A DNA stretch of 51,938 nt from a virus: the IMG/VR virus record IMGVR_UViG_3300042346_000514, positions 1 to 51,938 of that record. One strand, 5' to 3'. A program made the position numbers and the translations under genes. The notes below the pieces were generated by a model. The model worked only from the letters and a program-made list of their open reading frames with translations. It had not been told where the DNA came from and searched no databases. This document shows, piece by piece, positions 8,395 through 16,809 of the stretch (position 1 is the stretch's first letter; every line of letters begins with the position of its first letter).

Positions 8395-8751
8395 ATGAAC
8401 TCTATAAAAATGATTAGATTAAAAGGCGGCGAAGATATTATTTGCTTTACTGAAACCGATAAAACAAAGGTTAAAGTTAAATATCCTTTGAATGTTTATA
8501 TAAATTTCAATACAAAAACCATGACTCAAGAATTGATTATGAATTTTTGGCTTCCTATTAATATTGTTGAAGAAAATACTGCAGTATTACCAATGAATGA
8601 AATTTTATTGATTTTAGATGTAAAAGAAGAATTTAAAGAATATTATCTTAATTTTTTGGACGATTACGATTGTAATGAAAAATCAGAAGATAAAGATGAA
8701 TTTAAATTGATGTTAGAAAACTTAGATGCTAAGCATAATAAATTACATTAA
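8395..8751 (+). CDS. Small conserved phage protein, Sm-like type (paralogue of 20162)
   Basis: The 118-residue product begins with MNSIKMIRLKGGEDIICF and has a beta-rich N-terminal half followed by an acidic tail. The LxxGEDIIC opening and the following KVKYPLNV strand recur in the protein at 20162-20458. Such proteins are common in T4-like marine phages and resemble a small Sm-like barrel; no function is known to me. I start at 8395 because AAGGA sits five bases before it, while the ATG at 8389 would overlap that site. It follows uvsW almost without gap. Confidence 0.7.
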   Translation: MNSIKMIRLKGGEDIICFTETDKTKVKVKYPLNVYINFNTKTMTQELIMNFWLPINIVEENTAVLPMNEILLILDVKEEFKEYYLNFLDDYDCNEKSEDKDEFKLMLENLDAKHNKLH

Positions 8752-8761
8752 CCTCAAAGGG

Positions 8762-8780
8762 GTACATAGTTATTCTGTAC
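8762..8780. repeat. Inverted repeat upstream of the gp55 promoter
   Basis: GTACA at 8762-8766 pairs with TGTAC at 8776-8780 around a 9-base loop, followed by a short T-rich run. It may be a weak terminator for the preceding gene or a protein-binding site. Confidence 0.4.
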
Positions 8781-8792
8781 TATTTTCAAAAA

Positions 8793-8823
8793 AAAGTAAA
8801 GCCCTCTCAAAAAACTTTACTTT
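8793..8823. promoter_or_regulatory. Inverted repeat over the -35 of the gp55 promoter
   Basis: AAAGTAAAG (8793-8801) and CTTTACTTT (8815-8823) are perfect inverted copies separated by 13 bases. The right arm contains the whole -35 hexamer of the gp55 promoter, so a dimeric repressor bound here, or an RNA hairpin from read-through transcripts, would bear directly on gp55 expression. Confidence 0.5.
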
Positions 8824-8844
8824 ATATTATATTTAAGGTATAAT
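8816..8844 (+). promoter_or_regulatory. Sigma70-like promoter for gp55 operon
   Basis: TTTACT (8816-8821), a 17-base spacer and AGGTATAAT with the -10 at 8839-8844 stand 38 bases before the gp55 ATG. The hexamers and spacing are identical to those at 15727-15755 and 25913-25941. Confidence 0.75.
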
Positions 8845-8881
8845 TGAATATTGTAAAAATTTTAATGGAATGGAATAGAAT

Positions 8882-9406
8882 ATGGAAAATCATTATATTA
8901 ATAATTTGGATTTCTTAGCTGCTTTAGTTGAATATAAAAAATTATCAGAAGAATCTAAATTGAATAATTCTCCTAAACCAAAAATACCGAATTATATTGG
9001 TGAGTGTTTTTTGAAACTCGCTTATAACTTATCAAAGAAACCTAATTTTTGTATGTACACATATAAAGACGAAATGATTTCTGATGCCATAGAAAATTGT
9101 ATAATGTATTTTGAAAATTTTAATCCTGATAAATCTTCTAATCCATTCGCTTATTTTACTACGGTTTGTTGGTGGGCTTTTGTTAGAAGAATTGATAAAG
9201 AGAAAAAACAACAGTATGTGAAATACAAAGCTACAGAAAATTTTGGAATTTTAGATGAAGAAGAATTATTAGAACTCGGGGATGGTACTATAAATCAAAT
9301 TCAAATATATGATAATTTATATGAATTTATTGAAAAGTATGAAAGCGCAGTTAAAGAAAAAAAAGGAATTGCTAAAAAACGTAAGGGAATTGAAAATTTT
9401 ATATAA
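8882..9406 (+). CDS. 55: Late-promoter sigma factor gp55
   Basis: The 174-residue product follows T4 gp55 through YINNLDFLAALVEYK, LAYNLSKKPNF, YKDEMISDAIENCIMYFENF, NPFAYFTTVCWWAFVRRI and DKEKK. gp55 is the minimal sigma factor that recognises the TATAAATA late -10 element and works with the sliding clamp gp45 on replicating DNA. It is placed first in a predicted early transcription unit, which fits its need to be made before late transcription. A basic tail (KKRKGIENFI) ends the protein, near where the clamp-contact end lies in T4. Confidence 0.93.
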   Translation: MENHYINNLDFLAALVEYKKLSEESKLNNSPKPKIPNYIGECFLKLAYNLSKKPNFCMYTYKDEMISDAIENCIMYFENFNPDKSSNPFAYFTTVCWWAFVRRIDKEKKQQYVKYKATENFGILDEEELLELGDGTINQIQIYDNLYEFIEKYESAVKEKKGIAKKRKGIENFI

Positions 9407-9419
9407 GGAGAAATCTTGA

Positions 9420-11219
9420 ATGAATATACTTATAAAAAGGGCTATTGTTATATTTGTGACCGTTTTTTTGGTCGTGAGTATATACAATAGTTCAACAAAT
9501 AATCAAACTGGTATGGAAGGATATAATCCGTCTTATACAAGATTTATATCGACAGTTAATAATGATGGAATACTTAAAGTAGTTTTAAAAAATATTAACG
9601 GAGGAATTACTCAAATTCGAGTGGTAGCTAAAACTGGTGAAGAGTATATGGTAAATGCTCCAGCAAACGACCCTCAACTAATCAATGATCTATTAAAGCA
9701 TAAAGTTGACGTTTCTGTTCCTTTACCAGAATCTAGGAATATATTTTTTGAAATCTTTATAAATTCTATTCCTGTATTATTACTAATAGCAGTTTGGATT
9801 TATGTTCTTAATAGGCAAAACCCAAATAGATTTGGGGCTGGAAAATCTAATGCCAAATTACTAGTCGCTGACCCAAATAATACCACCAAATTTGATGATG
9901 TTGCTGGATGCGACGAAGCTAAAGAGGAAGTTAGAGAGATCGTTGATTTCTTGAAAGATCCTGAAAAATTTAATCGACTCGGCGGTAAAATTCCAAGAGG
10001 GATTCTTTTAACAGGAGAACCAGGTTGCGGTAAGACTCTATTAGCTAAAGCTATTGCTCATGAAGCTGGAGTTCCTTTCTATTCTATTTCTGGCTCAGAC
10101 TTCGTTGAAATGTTTGTTGGCGTCGGCGCTTCTCGAGTTAGAAATATGTTCGAGGAAGCTAAAAAGAATTCTCCTTGCATTATTTTTATTGATGAAATTG
10201 ATGCTATTGGTAAATCTAGAAGTAATGCTGTGGTAGGTAATGACGAAAGAGACCAAACTCTAAATGCTCTATTAGTAGAGATGGATGGGTTTGATACTAA
10301 AACCGGAGTTATTATAATCGCTGCCACAAATAGACCAGAAATTTTAGATCAAGCATTACTAAGACCAGGAAGGTTTGATAGAGAAGTTACAGTATCATTG
10401 CCTGATGTAGTTGGAAGAAAACAGATTCTAGAAGTACATTCTAAGGGTATTCCGTTAGGCGAAGATGTGGATTTTTCTTTTATTGCTAGAGGAACTTCTG
10501 GATTCTCTGGAGCTGAATTATCTAATATAGTAAACGAAGCTTCTATCCTAGCTTCTAGAGAAGGTCTTGAATTTGTTGAAATGAAACATTTCGAAAAGGC
10601 TAAAGATAAATTATTGATGGGTGTAGAGAGAAAATCTTTCTTAATGTCAGAAGAAGAAAAGAAGATGACAGCTATTCACGAAGCTGGACATGCTGTTGTT
10701 GGATATTTTATGCCTGAACACGATACTATCTATAAAGTTTCTATTATTCCTCGAGGAAGAGCTTTAGGTATTACTATGTTTTTACCTGAAAAGGATACCG
10801 TTTCTATTTCCAGAAAAAAGTTAGAAGGTCAAATTGCTTCTTTGTACGGCGGTAGAATAGCAGAAGAATTATTTGCTGGATTTGATTCTATCACTACTGG
10901 AGCAAGTAATGATATTGAACGCGCAACTGAACTTGCTTCTAGAATGATAACTGAATGGGGAATGAGTAAGAAACTTCCTCCTATTAAATATGTAGAAGAT
11001 GGTAATGGGTTTATGGGCGGCGGAGTTCAATTTAAATCGGGTATGGAAGAATCTGCCGGATTAGTCCAAAAAGAAATTGAATCTTTGATTAATAAAAATT
11101 ATTCTACTGCTGAAAAATTGTTAAAGAAAAATTGGGACAAAGTTTTGAATATTGCTGATTTATTGATGGAAAAAGAAACTATTGATTTCAGCGAAATTGA
11201 AGCAATTATGACATCTTAA
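9420..11219 (+). CDS. ftsH: FtsH-type membrane AAA+ metalloprotease
   Basis: This full-length 599-residue FtsH has every expected part: a first membrane helix near residues 5-22, a short periplasmic domain, a second helix near 108-130, Walker A GEPGCGKT (199-206), the FVG pore motif (232-234), Walker B IIFIDEID (254-261), the second region of homology ending RPGRFDR (315-321), the zinc motif HEAGH (420-424) and the third zinc ligand Asp in TGASND near 498. Bacterial FtsH degrades misfolded membrane proteins and some regulators. The gene lies between gp55 and gp47 with AAGGAG before the start. No residue loss is seen, so it should be active in the host inner membrane. Confidence 0.96.
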   Translation: MNILIKRAIVIFVTVFLVVSIYNSSTNNQTGMEGYNPSYTRFISTVNNDGILKVVLKNINGGITQIRVVAKTGEEYMVNAPANDPQLINDLLKHKVDVSVPLPESRNIFFEIFINSIPVLLLIAVWIYVLNRQNPNRFGAGKSNAKLLVADPNNTTKFDDVAGCDEAKEEVREIVDFLKDPEKFNRLGGKIPRGILLTGEPGCGKTLLAKAIAHEAGVPFYSISGSDFVEMFVGVGASRVRNMFEEAKKNSPCIIFIDEIDAIGKSRSNAVVGNDERDQTLNALLVEMDGFDTKTGVIIIAATNRPEILDQALLRPGRFDREVTVSLPDVVGRKQILEVHSKGIPLGEDVDFSFIARGTSGFSGAELSNIVNEASILASREGLEFVEMKHFEKAKDKLLMGVERKSFLMSEEEKKMTAIHEAGHAVVGYFMPEHDTIYKVSIIPRGRALGITMFLPEKDTVSISRKKLEGQIASLYGGRIAEELFAGFDSITTGASNDIERATELASRMITEWGMSKKLPPIKYVEDGNGFMGGGVQFKSGMEESAGLVQKEIESLINKNYSTAEKLLKKNWDKVLNIADLLMEKETIDFSEIEAIMTS

Positions 11220-11220
11220 T

Positions 11221-12300
11221 ATGAAGTGTGCAATACTCGGAGATACCCATTTTGGAGTAAGAAATGGGTCAAGATCTTTTAATGAATATTTTGAAAAATT
11301 TTATAGTAAGGTATTTTTCCCTTACTTATTAGAAAACGATATTAAACGAGTAATACAATTAGGGGATATTTTTGATAATAGAAAACAAACCCATCTACAA
11401 GGTTTGTTTGAGTGTAAAAAATATTTTTTCGATAAATTCGAAGAATATGATATAGAACTACTTGTTCTTATTGGTAATCACGATTCTTTCTTTAAAGATA
11501 CTATATCTATAAATTCCCCTAAATTGTTGTTGCAGGAATATTCTAAAATTAAAATTATCGAAGATCCTTCGTTTGTTGAAATAGTTCCTAATACAGAAGC
11601 TTTGATTCTTCCATGGATTTGTAAAGACAATTATTATTCTTCCATGGATAAAATTAAAACGAGCAAGACTGACGTTTGTTTTGCTCATTTAGAACTTAAA
11701 GATTTTGCTATGTATAAAGGAATTATTTGCGAAGAGGGTATGGACGCGAATATTTTCGATGGATTTGAATATGTTTTTACGGGTCATTATCATCATAGAT
11801 CGAATAAAAATAACATATATTATCTAGGAACTCCTTATGAGTTGACTTGGCAAGACGATTCTGATCCGAAAGGGTTTCATATATTCGACCTACATAATAG
11901 ACAACTAGAGTTTATTAAAAATCCTTATAAAATGTTTAATAAGGTGTATTATGATGATTCTTTAAACGAAGTAGAAATAAAAAATCAAATAGAAAATTTT
12001 GAACTAGACAAATATTCAAATTCTTATATAAAAGTTATAGTACAAAATAAGAAAAATCCTTATTTGTTTGACCTTTTTATAGATTCTATATATAAAATAA
12101 ATCCAATAGATTTAGTCATCATAGAAGATGTTTCTGACGTTTTGAACGAAGAACTCAACGACGTTGATGAAAGCGAAGATACCTTGACTATATTAAACAA
12201 ATATATAGATAATATCAAAACCCAAGATATAGATTCGAATAAACTTAAAAATATATTAAGTTCCTTATATAATGAAGCGGTAAATTTAGATTCAGTATGA
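11221..12300 (+). CDS. 47: gp47 recombination nuclease subunit (SbcD/Mre11-like)
   Basis: The 359-residue protein has the calcineurin-like phosphoesterase motifs in order: GDTHFG (7-12), GDIFDNR near 48, GNHD near 83, a FAHLELK segment near 155 and GHYHHRS near 186. It is the nuclease half of the gp46/gp47 complex that resects DNA ends for recombination-dependent replication. It starts one base after the ftsH stop and its own stop overlaps gp46 as ATGA, so the two subunits are translationally coupled. Confidence 0.95.
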   Translation: MKCAILGDTHFGVRNGSRSFNEYFEKFYSKVFFPYLLENDIKRVIQLGDIFDNRKQTHLQGLFECKKYFFDKFEEYDIELLVLIGNHDSFFKDTISINSPKLLLQEYSKIKIIEDPSFVEIVPNTEALILPWICKDNYYSSMDKIKTSKTDVCFAHLELKDFAMYKGIICEEGMDANIFDGFEYVFTGHYHHRSNKNNIYYLGTPYELTWQDDSDPKGFHIFDLHNRQLEFIKNPYKMFNKVYYDDSLNEVEIKNQIENFELDKYSNSYIKVIVQNKKNPYLFDLFIDSIYKINPIDLVIIEDVSDVLNEELNDVDESEDTLTILNKYIDNIKTQDIDSNKLKNILSSLYNEAVNLDSV

Positions 12301-14021
12301 TTTTATTTTCCAAAGTCCGAATGAAAAATTTCTTCTCAGTAGGGAATTCCCCTATTGAGATTAACCTAGATAGTCATAGAAAAACTCTCGTAATAGGCAA
12401 AAACGGAGCATCAAAAAGTTCTTGTATTTTAGATTCTATCGTTTTTGCTTTATATGGAAAACCTTTTAGAAAAACGAATAAACCCAATATAGTTAATTCA
12501 ATCAATAAAGGTGAATTATTAGTTGAATTGTATTTTTCTATAGGTAGTAGGGAATATAAAATAGTACGAGGAATAAAACCTAATATATTTGAAATATATT
12601 GTAATAATGTTCTGGTAAATCAAGACGCAAAAAATAAAGACTACCAAGAATATTTGGAAAAATATATTCTTAAGGTAAACTACAAATCTTTTATTAACGT
12701 TGTAATTCTTGGTTCGGCTAGATATAATCCATTTATGCAGATGCCAGCTGCCGATAGAAGAACAATTATAGAAGAATTGCTGGATATACAAATATTCTCT
12801 TCAATGAATGTTTTAGTAAAAGAAAAACTATCAAAAATAAAAGAAGAAACGAATAAATTAAAATATTCTATTGATTTAACTAAAGAAAAAATAGAATTAC
12901 AAAAACAAAATATAGAAGAATATAAACAAAATAAAAAAGAACAAATTCAAGAAAAGAAATCGGAAATAGAAAAATCAAAACTCCAAATAAAATCTTTAGA
13001 AAACGATATAGTCCTTATACAAAAACATATAGACGTTTTAAAAGAAAAGATTACTGATAAAAATTCTATAGAAAGTAAAAAACAAAAATTGATTTCTATA
13101 GAAACTAAATTGGAATCTAATCTGAAAAGAATAAAGAAAGAAAAAGAATTTTATAACGACCACGATAATTGCCCTACTTGTAAGCAATCCATCGACGAAA
13201 ATTTTAAGAGTACACAGATAAATTTAGGGGAATCTAAACAACAAGAGTTAAAATCTGGTTTAGAAAAATTAGATGAAGAAGTTAATAAAATACAAACAAG
13301 ATTGAATATAATAGAATCTGTAAATAATAATATCTTAAGTCATCAATCCGAAATAGTTAAAATTAACGCTTCTATAATAGCAATACAAAAATACATAAAA
13401 AAAGAAATGAGTTCTATATTAGAACTTACTGAGAATTTTTCTAATATAGAAACTAATAATGATAAATTGAAATTGCTGATTGAAGAATTAAAGTCTTTAA
13501 TATCTGATAAAGAAGAATTATCCAATACCAAAAAATATTACGATTTTTCTGCTGTTCTTTTAAAAGATGGAGGAATAAAAACAAGGATAGTTAAACAATA
13601 TCTTCCTATTATGAATAAATTGATTAATACATATTTATCTAAAATGAATTTTTTCGTAAATTTTAATATAAACGAAAATTTTGAGGAAGTTATTAAAAGT
13701 AGGCATAGAGATGAATTCAAATATGAAAATTTTTCCGAAGGAGAAAAATTAAGAATAGATCTATCTATATTATTCGCCTTCAGGCAAATAGCTAAAATGA
13801 AAAATTCAGTAAATACGAATCTTTTGATTATGGATGAAATATTGGATGGTTCTTTAGATCTGGAAGGAGCGGATCAGTTTTTTGATTTAATAGATACTTT
13901 AGACCAAAAAACTAATATAATTGTAATTTCTCATAGAGGAGATCAGATTGGAGATAAATTTGATAGAACTCTGAAATTTGAAAAAAAGAAAAACTTTACT
14001 AAAATGACTGAACTAGGGTAA
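12297..14021 (+). CDS. 46: gp46 recombination ATPase subunit (SbcC/Rad50-like)
   Basis: The product has 574 residues: an N-terminal ATPase half with FSVG and a P-loop, long Lys/Glu-rich coiled coils, a CPTC zinc hook near residue 292, the signature FSEGEKLRIDLS near 478 and Walker B LLIMDEILDGSLD near 512. It partners gp47. The P-loop reads GKNGASKSS, with Ser where the family has the invariant Gly before Lys. The other ATPase motifs look intact, so activity may be altered but is not clearly lost. Confidence 0.95.
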   Translation: MILFSKVRMKNFFSVGNSPIEINLDSHRKTLVIGKNGASKSSCILDSIVFALYGKPFRKTNKPNIVNSINKGELLVELYFSIGSREYKIVRGIKPNIFEIYCNNVLVNQDAKNKDYQEYLEKYILKVNYKSFINVVILGSARYNPFMQMPAADRRTIIEELLDIQIFSSMNVLVKEKLSKIKEETNKLKYSIDLTKEKIELQKQNIEEYKQNKKEQIQEKKSEIEKSKLQIKSLENDIVLIQKHIDVLKEKITDKNSIESKKQKLISIETKLESNLKRIKKEKEFYNDHDNCPTCKQSIDENFKSTQINLGESKQQELKSGLEKLDEEVNKIQTRLNIIESVNNNILSHQSEIVKINASIIAIQKYIKKEMSSILELTENFSNIETNNDKLKLLIEELKSLISDKEELSNTKKYYDFSAVLLKDGGIKTRIVKQYLPIMNKLINTYLSKMNFFVNFNINENFEEVIKSRHRDEFKYENFSEGEKLRIDLSILFAFRQIAKMKNSVNTNLLIMDEILDGSLDLEGADQFFDLIDTLDQKTNIIVISHRGDQIGDKFDRTLKFEKKKNFTKMTELG

Positions 14022-14026
14022 AATAC

Positions 14027-14629
14027 ATGAGCATGATAACCATTGATACTGACGAAGTTTTGTTGGACCGAGCTATTAAATTAGAGTATGAACCGTATTC
14101 TCTGGTTCCTGAAGACGATCCTATTTTAAAACAAGAAGCTGCTTTATTTCGTTTTGATGAAGATATTAACGCGCAGGAATTATCTATCAGATTAATAGAG
14201 ACTTTGAGAAAACATAGAGCTTATGGATTAGCTGCTCCTCAATGCGGAATTCCTTATAAAGTTTTTGTTATGGGATTTGGAGAAGAATATATTACGATGT
14301 TTAATCCAGAGATAATATATACTTCAGAAAAAACGGTTCACTTAGAAGAAGGTTGTTTAAGTTTTCCTTTTATGATTTTATCTATAACTAGACCAAAAGA
14401 AATAAAAGTTAAATTCAGTAATGAGTCTGGAGAAATTCAAGAGATGTTTTTAGATGGTATTTCTGCTAGGGTCGCTCAACACGAAATAGATCATTTAAAC
14501 GGGATTACGTTTAATACACTAGCAAAACCTTTGGCTTTAAAAAGTGGATTGAAAAAAAGGGAAAAGTATGTGAAAAGATTTGCTATAAATACGGCGATTA
14601 AGCAAACTATTGGACAAAGGGCGTCGTAA
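14027..14629 (+). CDS. def: Peptide deformylase
   Basis: The 200-residue product carries the three deformylase motifs: GLAAPQCG near residue 65, EEGCLSF near 105 with the metal-binding Cys, and QHEIDHLNG near 148 with both metal-binding His and the catalytic Glu. It removes the formyl group from new proteins. Marine T4-like phages often carry short deformylases. The N-terminal 40 residues (YEPYSLVPEDDP) are the type seen in those phage forms. The start follows an AGGG site a few bases after gp46. Confidence 0.93.
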   Translation: MSMITIDTDEVLLDRAIKLEYEPYSLVPEDDPILKQEAALFRFDEDINAQELSIRLIETLRKHRAYGLAAPQCGIPYKVFVMGFGEEYITMFNPEIIYTSEKTVHLEEGCLSFPFMILSITRPKEIKVKFSNESGEIQEMFLDGISARVAQHEIDHLNGITFNTLAKPLALKSGLKKREKYVKRFAINTAIKQTIGQRAS

Positions 14630-14665
14630 TTTTACTATATATTATTTTATAAAGAGGGTTGGTTA

Positions 14666-15463
14666 ATGAAAATTCAGATTTCTGCTGATGAAATGAAAAA
14701 GAAAAGTCTTTTTGTGGGGATGCCTTGTTATGGAGGTATGATGACAGGAATGACTGCAAAAAGTCTATTAGACCTTCAGAGCGTATTATCACAATACGGA
14801 GTTGAAGTTAGGTTTAGTTTCCTGTTTAATGAATCGCTTATCCAAAGGGCAAGAAACTATATTGCAGATGAGTTTCTTAATAGGACTAATTGTACTCATT
14901 TGATGTTTATTGATGCTGACGTCGCATTTAACCCTCAAGATGTTGTTGCTCTGTTAGCTCTAGATAAAGAAATTATTGGTGGACCATATCCAAAGAAAAG
15001 TATTGAATGGAACCAAATTCATAGAGCAGTACAAAGGAATCCAAACCTTCCTGCGCAAGAATACGAAAAGCTTGCTGGTAGTATGGTTTTCAATCCAGTC
15101 GGCGGTACTGAAAAGTTCTGTATAACTGAACCTTTACCTGTTATGGATTTAGGTACGGGGTTTATGCTTATCAATAGAAAAGTTTTTGAGAAATTCCAAG
15201 AAGCTAATCCTAAGCAAATGTACAAACCAGATCATGTTGGTACTGCTCATTTTGGAGGCGATAGAGAAATTTGCGCATTTTTTGATTGTGTTATTGATGA
15301 AAAGTCAAAGAGATATTTGTCTGAAGATTATTTCTTCACTCAAAAATGTAGGGAACTTGGAATTGATTCTTGGTTATGCCCTTGGATGCAATTATCTCAC
15401 ACAGGAACTTATATTTTCAGCGGTAATCTTCCAGCAATTGCTCAACATTTAGGTGAACTCTAA
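14666..15463 (+). CDS. GT-A-like glycosyltransferase family protein of T4-like phages
   Basis: The 265-residue protein opens with SLFVGMPCYGGMM and contains RARNYIADEFL and LMFIDADVAFNP, with the DxD-type metal motif of GT-A enzymes near residue 89. Later come MDLGTGFMLINRKVF and YLSEDYFFTQKCRELG. It stands alone among replication genes, away from the sugar cluster, so it may act on a different acceptor; hydroxymethylated DNA made by the phage dioxygenase is one possibility. Acceptor and donor cannot be read from sequence. Confidence 0.7.
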   Translation: MKIQISADEMKKKSLFVGMPCYGGMMTGMTAKSLLDLQSVLSQYGVEVRFSFLFNESLIQRARNYIADEFLNRTNCTHLMFIDADVAFNPQDVVALLALDKEIIGGPYPKKSIEWNQIHRAVQRNPNLPAQEYEKLAGSMVFNPVGGTEKFCITEPLPVMDLGTGFMLINRKVFEKFQEANPKQMYKPDHVGTAHFGGDREICAFFDCVIDEKSKRYLSEDYFFTQKCRELGIDSWLCPWMQLSHTGTYIFSGNLPAIAQHLGEL

Positions 15464-15464
15464 A

Positions 15465-15710
15465 ATGAAACATTCTCATTATTATAAAAAAGTTCCTGGT
15501 AAATATATTGATGTTTATAGGGTACTAGATTTATTTGAGGTGACAGATCCTTGTATCCAGCATGCAGTAAAAAAATTATTGGTTGCTGGAAAACGAGGAG
15601 TTAAGGGTCTTGATAAAGACGTTCAAGAAGCTATTGACTCATTGACTCGATGGCAAGAAATGCGAATAGAAGAAGAAAATGATAAGTTGGAAGAATTTTT
15701 TCTTCTATAA
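15465..15710 (+). CDS. Small conserved phage protein
   Basis: The 81-residue product reads HYYKKVPGKYIDVYRVLDLF, then VTDPCIQHAVKKLLVAGKRG, and ends with an acidic helix. This pattern is widespread in phage and some bacterial genomes as an uncharacterised small protein. I start at the ATG 15465, which has AGGTGA ten bases upstream; an in-frame GTG at 15453 lies within the preceding gene and is less likely. Function unknown. Confidence 0.7.
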   Translation: MKHSHYYKKVPGKYIDVYRVLDLFEVTDPCIQHAVKKLLVAGKRGVKGLDKDVQEAIDSLTRWQEMRIEEENDKLEEFFLL

Positions 15711-15726
15711 TACTGAGTGAGCGAGC

Positions 15727-15755
15727 TTTACTCTTTTTCCGTTTTGAGGTATAAT
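15727..15755 (+). promoter_or_regulatory. Sigma70-like promoter for the gp45 operon
   Basis: TTTACT (15727-15732), a 17-base spacer and GAGGTATAAT with the -10 at 15750-15755 precede the gp45 ATG by 29 bases. A clear GAGGTGA ribosome site follows. Confidence 0.75.
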
Positions 15756-15784
15756 ATTTTTTCGTTATATATGAGGTGAAATAA

Positions 15785-16462
15785 ATGAAATTGTCTAATG
15801 AAACTTTAACAGTCCTGAAGAATTTTTCTACGATTAATTCTGGGATTTTATTTAAGGCGGGTAACGTAATTTCTACGGTATCTCCACAAAAGAACATTCT
15901 TGCTGATGCGCAAGTATCCGAAAATATTCCCCAAACTTTTGGGGTTTATGATCTAAATAATTTTCTATCAGTGATCTCTTTGTTTAAAGAAGGGGCCGAA
16001 TTAGAATTTGATTCTAAGCATGTTTTTATTAAAGGTTTGGGCGGTCGATCTAAGATTAAGTATCGCTTTACTGATCCATCAATGATTGTTGCTGCTCCGG
16101 ATAAGCGTCCAAACCTTCCATCAGTTGATGTTGAATTTAATCTTACCGAAGAAGATTTTAATTGGATTCTACGTTCGGCTAATGTTCTAGGTTCTCCTAA
16201 TATCGCAATCGAAAGCGATGGAGTTGAGGTTAATATTTCAACTTTCGATTCCAATGATGATTCTGCTCATACAAATTCAGTTTCTCTTTCTTCGGTAGCT
16301 GCTACAGGAAGTCCTTATAAACTGATTTTTAAAACTGAAAACCTGAAGATGCTTCCTGGAAACTATAAGGTAGAGATTTCTTCGAAGGGTATTGCTAAGT
16401 TTATTGGTGAAACTAATAACCTAGTTTATTTTGTTACCCTTGAAACTTCCTCTACATACTAA
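15785..16462 (+). CDS. 45: Sliding clamp gp45
   Basis: The 225-residue product aligns by eye with T4 gp45 over MKLSNETLTVLKNFSTINSGI, VYDLNNFLSVISLF, DPSMIVAAP, LPGNYKVEISSKGIAKF and LETSST. The protein is a trimeric ring that tethers the polymerase to DNA and activates late transcription through gp55. It leads the clamp, DsbA-like, clamp-loader and RegA unit behind its own promoter. Confidence 0.96.
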   Translation: MKLSNETLTVLKNFSTINSGILFKAGNVISTVSPQKNILADAQVSENIPQTFGVYDLNNFLSVISLFKEGAELEFDSKHVFIKGLGGRSKIKYRFTDPSMIVAAPDKRPNLPSVDVEFNLTEEDFNWILRSANVLGSPNIAIESDGVEVNISTFDSNDDSAHTNSVSLSSVAATGSPYKLIFKTENLKMLPGNYKVEISSKGIAKFIGETNNLVYFVTLETSSTY

Positions 16463-16473
16463 GGAGATATTTT

Positions 16474-16755
16474 ATGAGCAAGACCGTAGCTTCTACATTT
16501 GGAACTTTTACTCAACAAGAACTTGATGTCCTTAAAAAAGGGCTTAAAGAACTATCTGACGTTATGTCTATGATGGATAGTCAGAGAGAAGTATTGAAGG
16601 ATATTATTAATTCAGTTCATGATGAATTGAAAATTCCAAAGAAAATAATTCGTAAGATGGGGGTAACTTACCATAAGAAGAATTATAATGAAGTTGTAGC
16701 TGAGCAAGAAGAATTTGAATTGTTATATGAAGGAATAGTACAAGAAAACTCTTAA
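16474..16755 (+). CDS. dsbA: DsbA-like dsDNA-binding late transcription protein
   Basis: The 93-residue helical protein resembles T4 DsbA in its second half: VLKDIINSVHDELKIPKK, then LxYHKKNYNEV-type spacing and EEFELLYEGIV. T4 DsbA (89 residues) binds double-stranded DNA at late promoters and helps gp55-dependent transcription. Here it sits between gp45 and gp44, next to the clamp that activates the same step. Identification is by pattern and size, so a different small helical protein remains possible. Confidence 0.6.
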   Translation: MSKTVASTFGTFTQQELDVLKKGLKELSDVMSMMDSQREVLKDIINSVHDELKIPKKIIRKMGVTYHKKNYNEVVAEQEEFELLYEGIVQENS

Positions 16756-16809
16756 TTTTTTGTTGGCCATGGATGGCTATTTTGATTATTTTTATATTAT
16801 GAGGTTTTT

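Noticed and set aside
16756-16809. GCCA/TGGC hairpin and AT-rich stretch before gp44
   Set aside because: The stem is only 4-5 bp with a poor T run, and no -35/-10 pair with proper spacing is visible.
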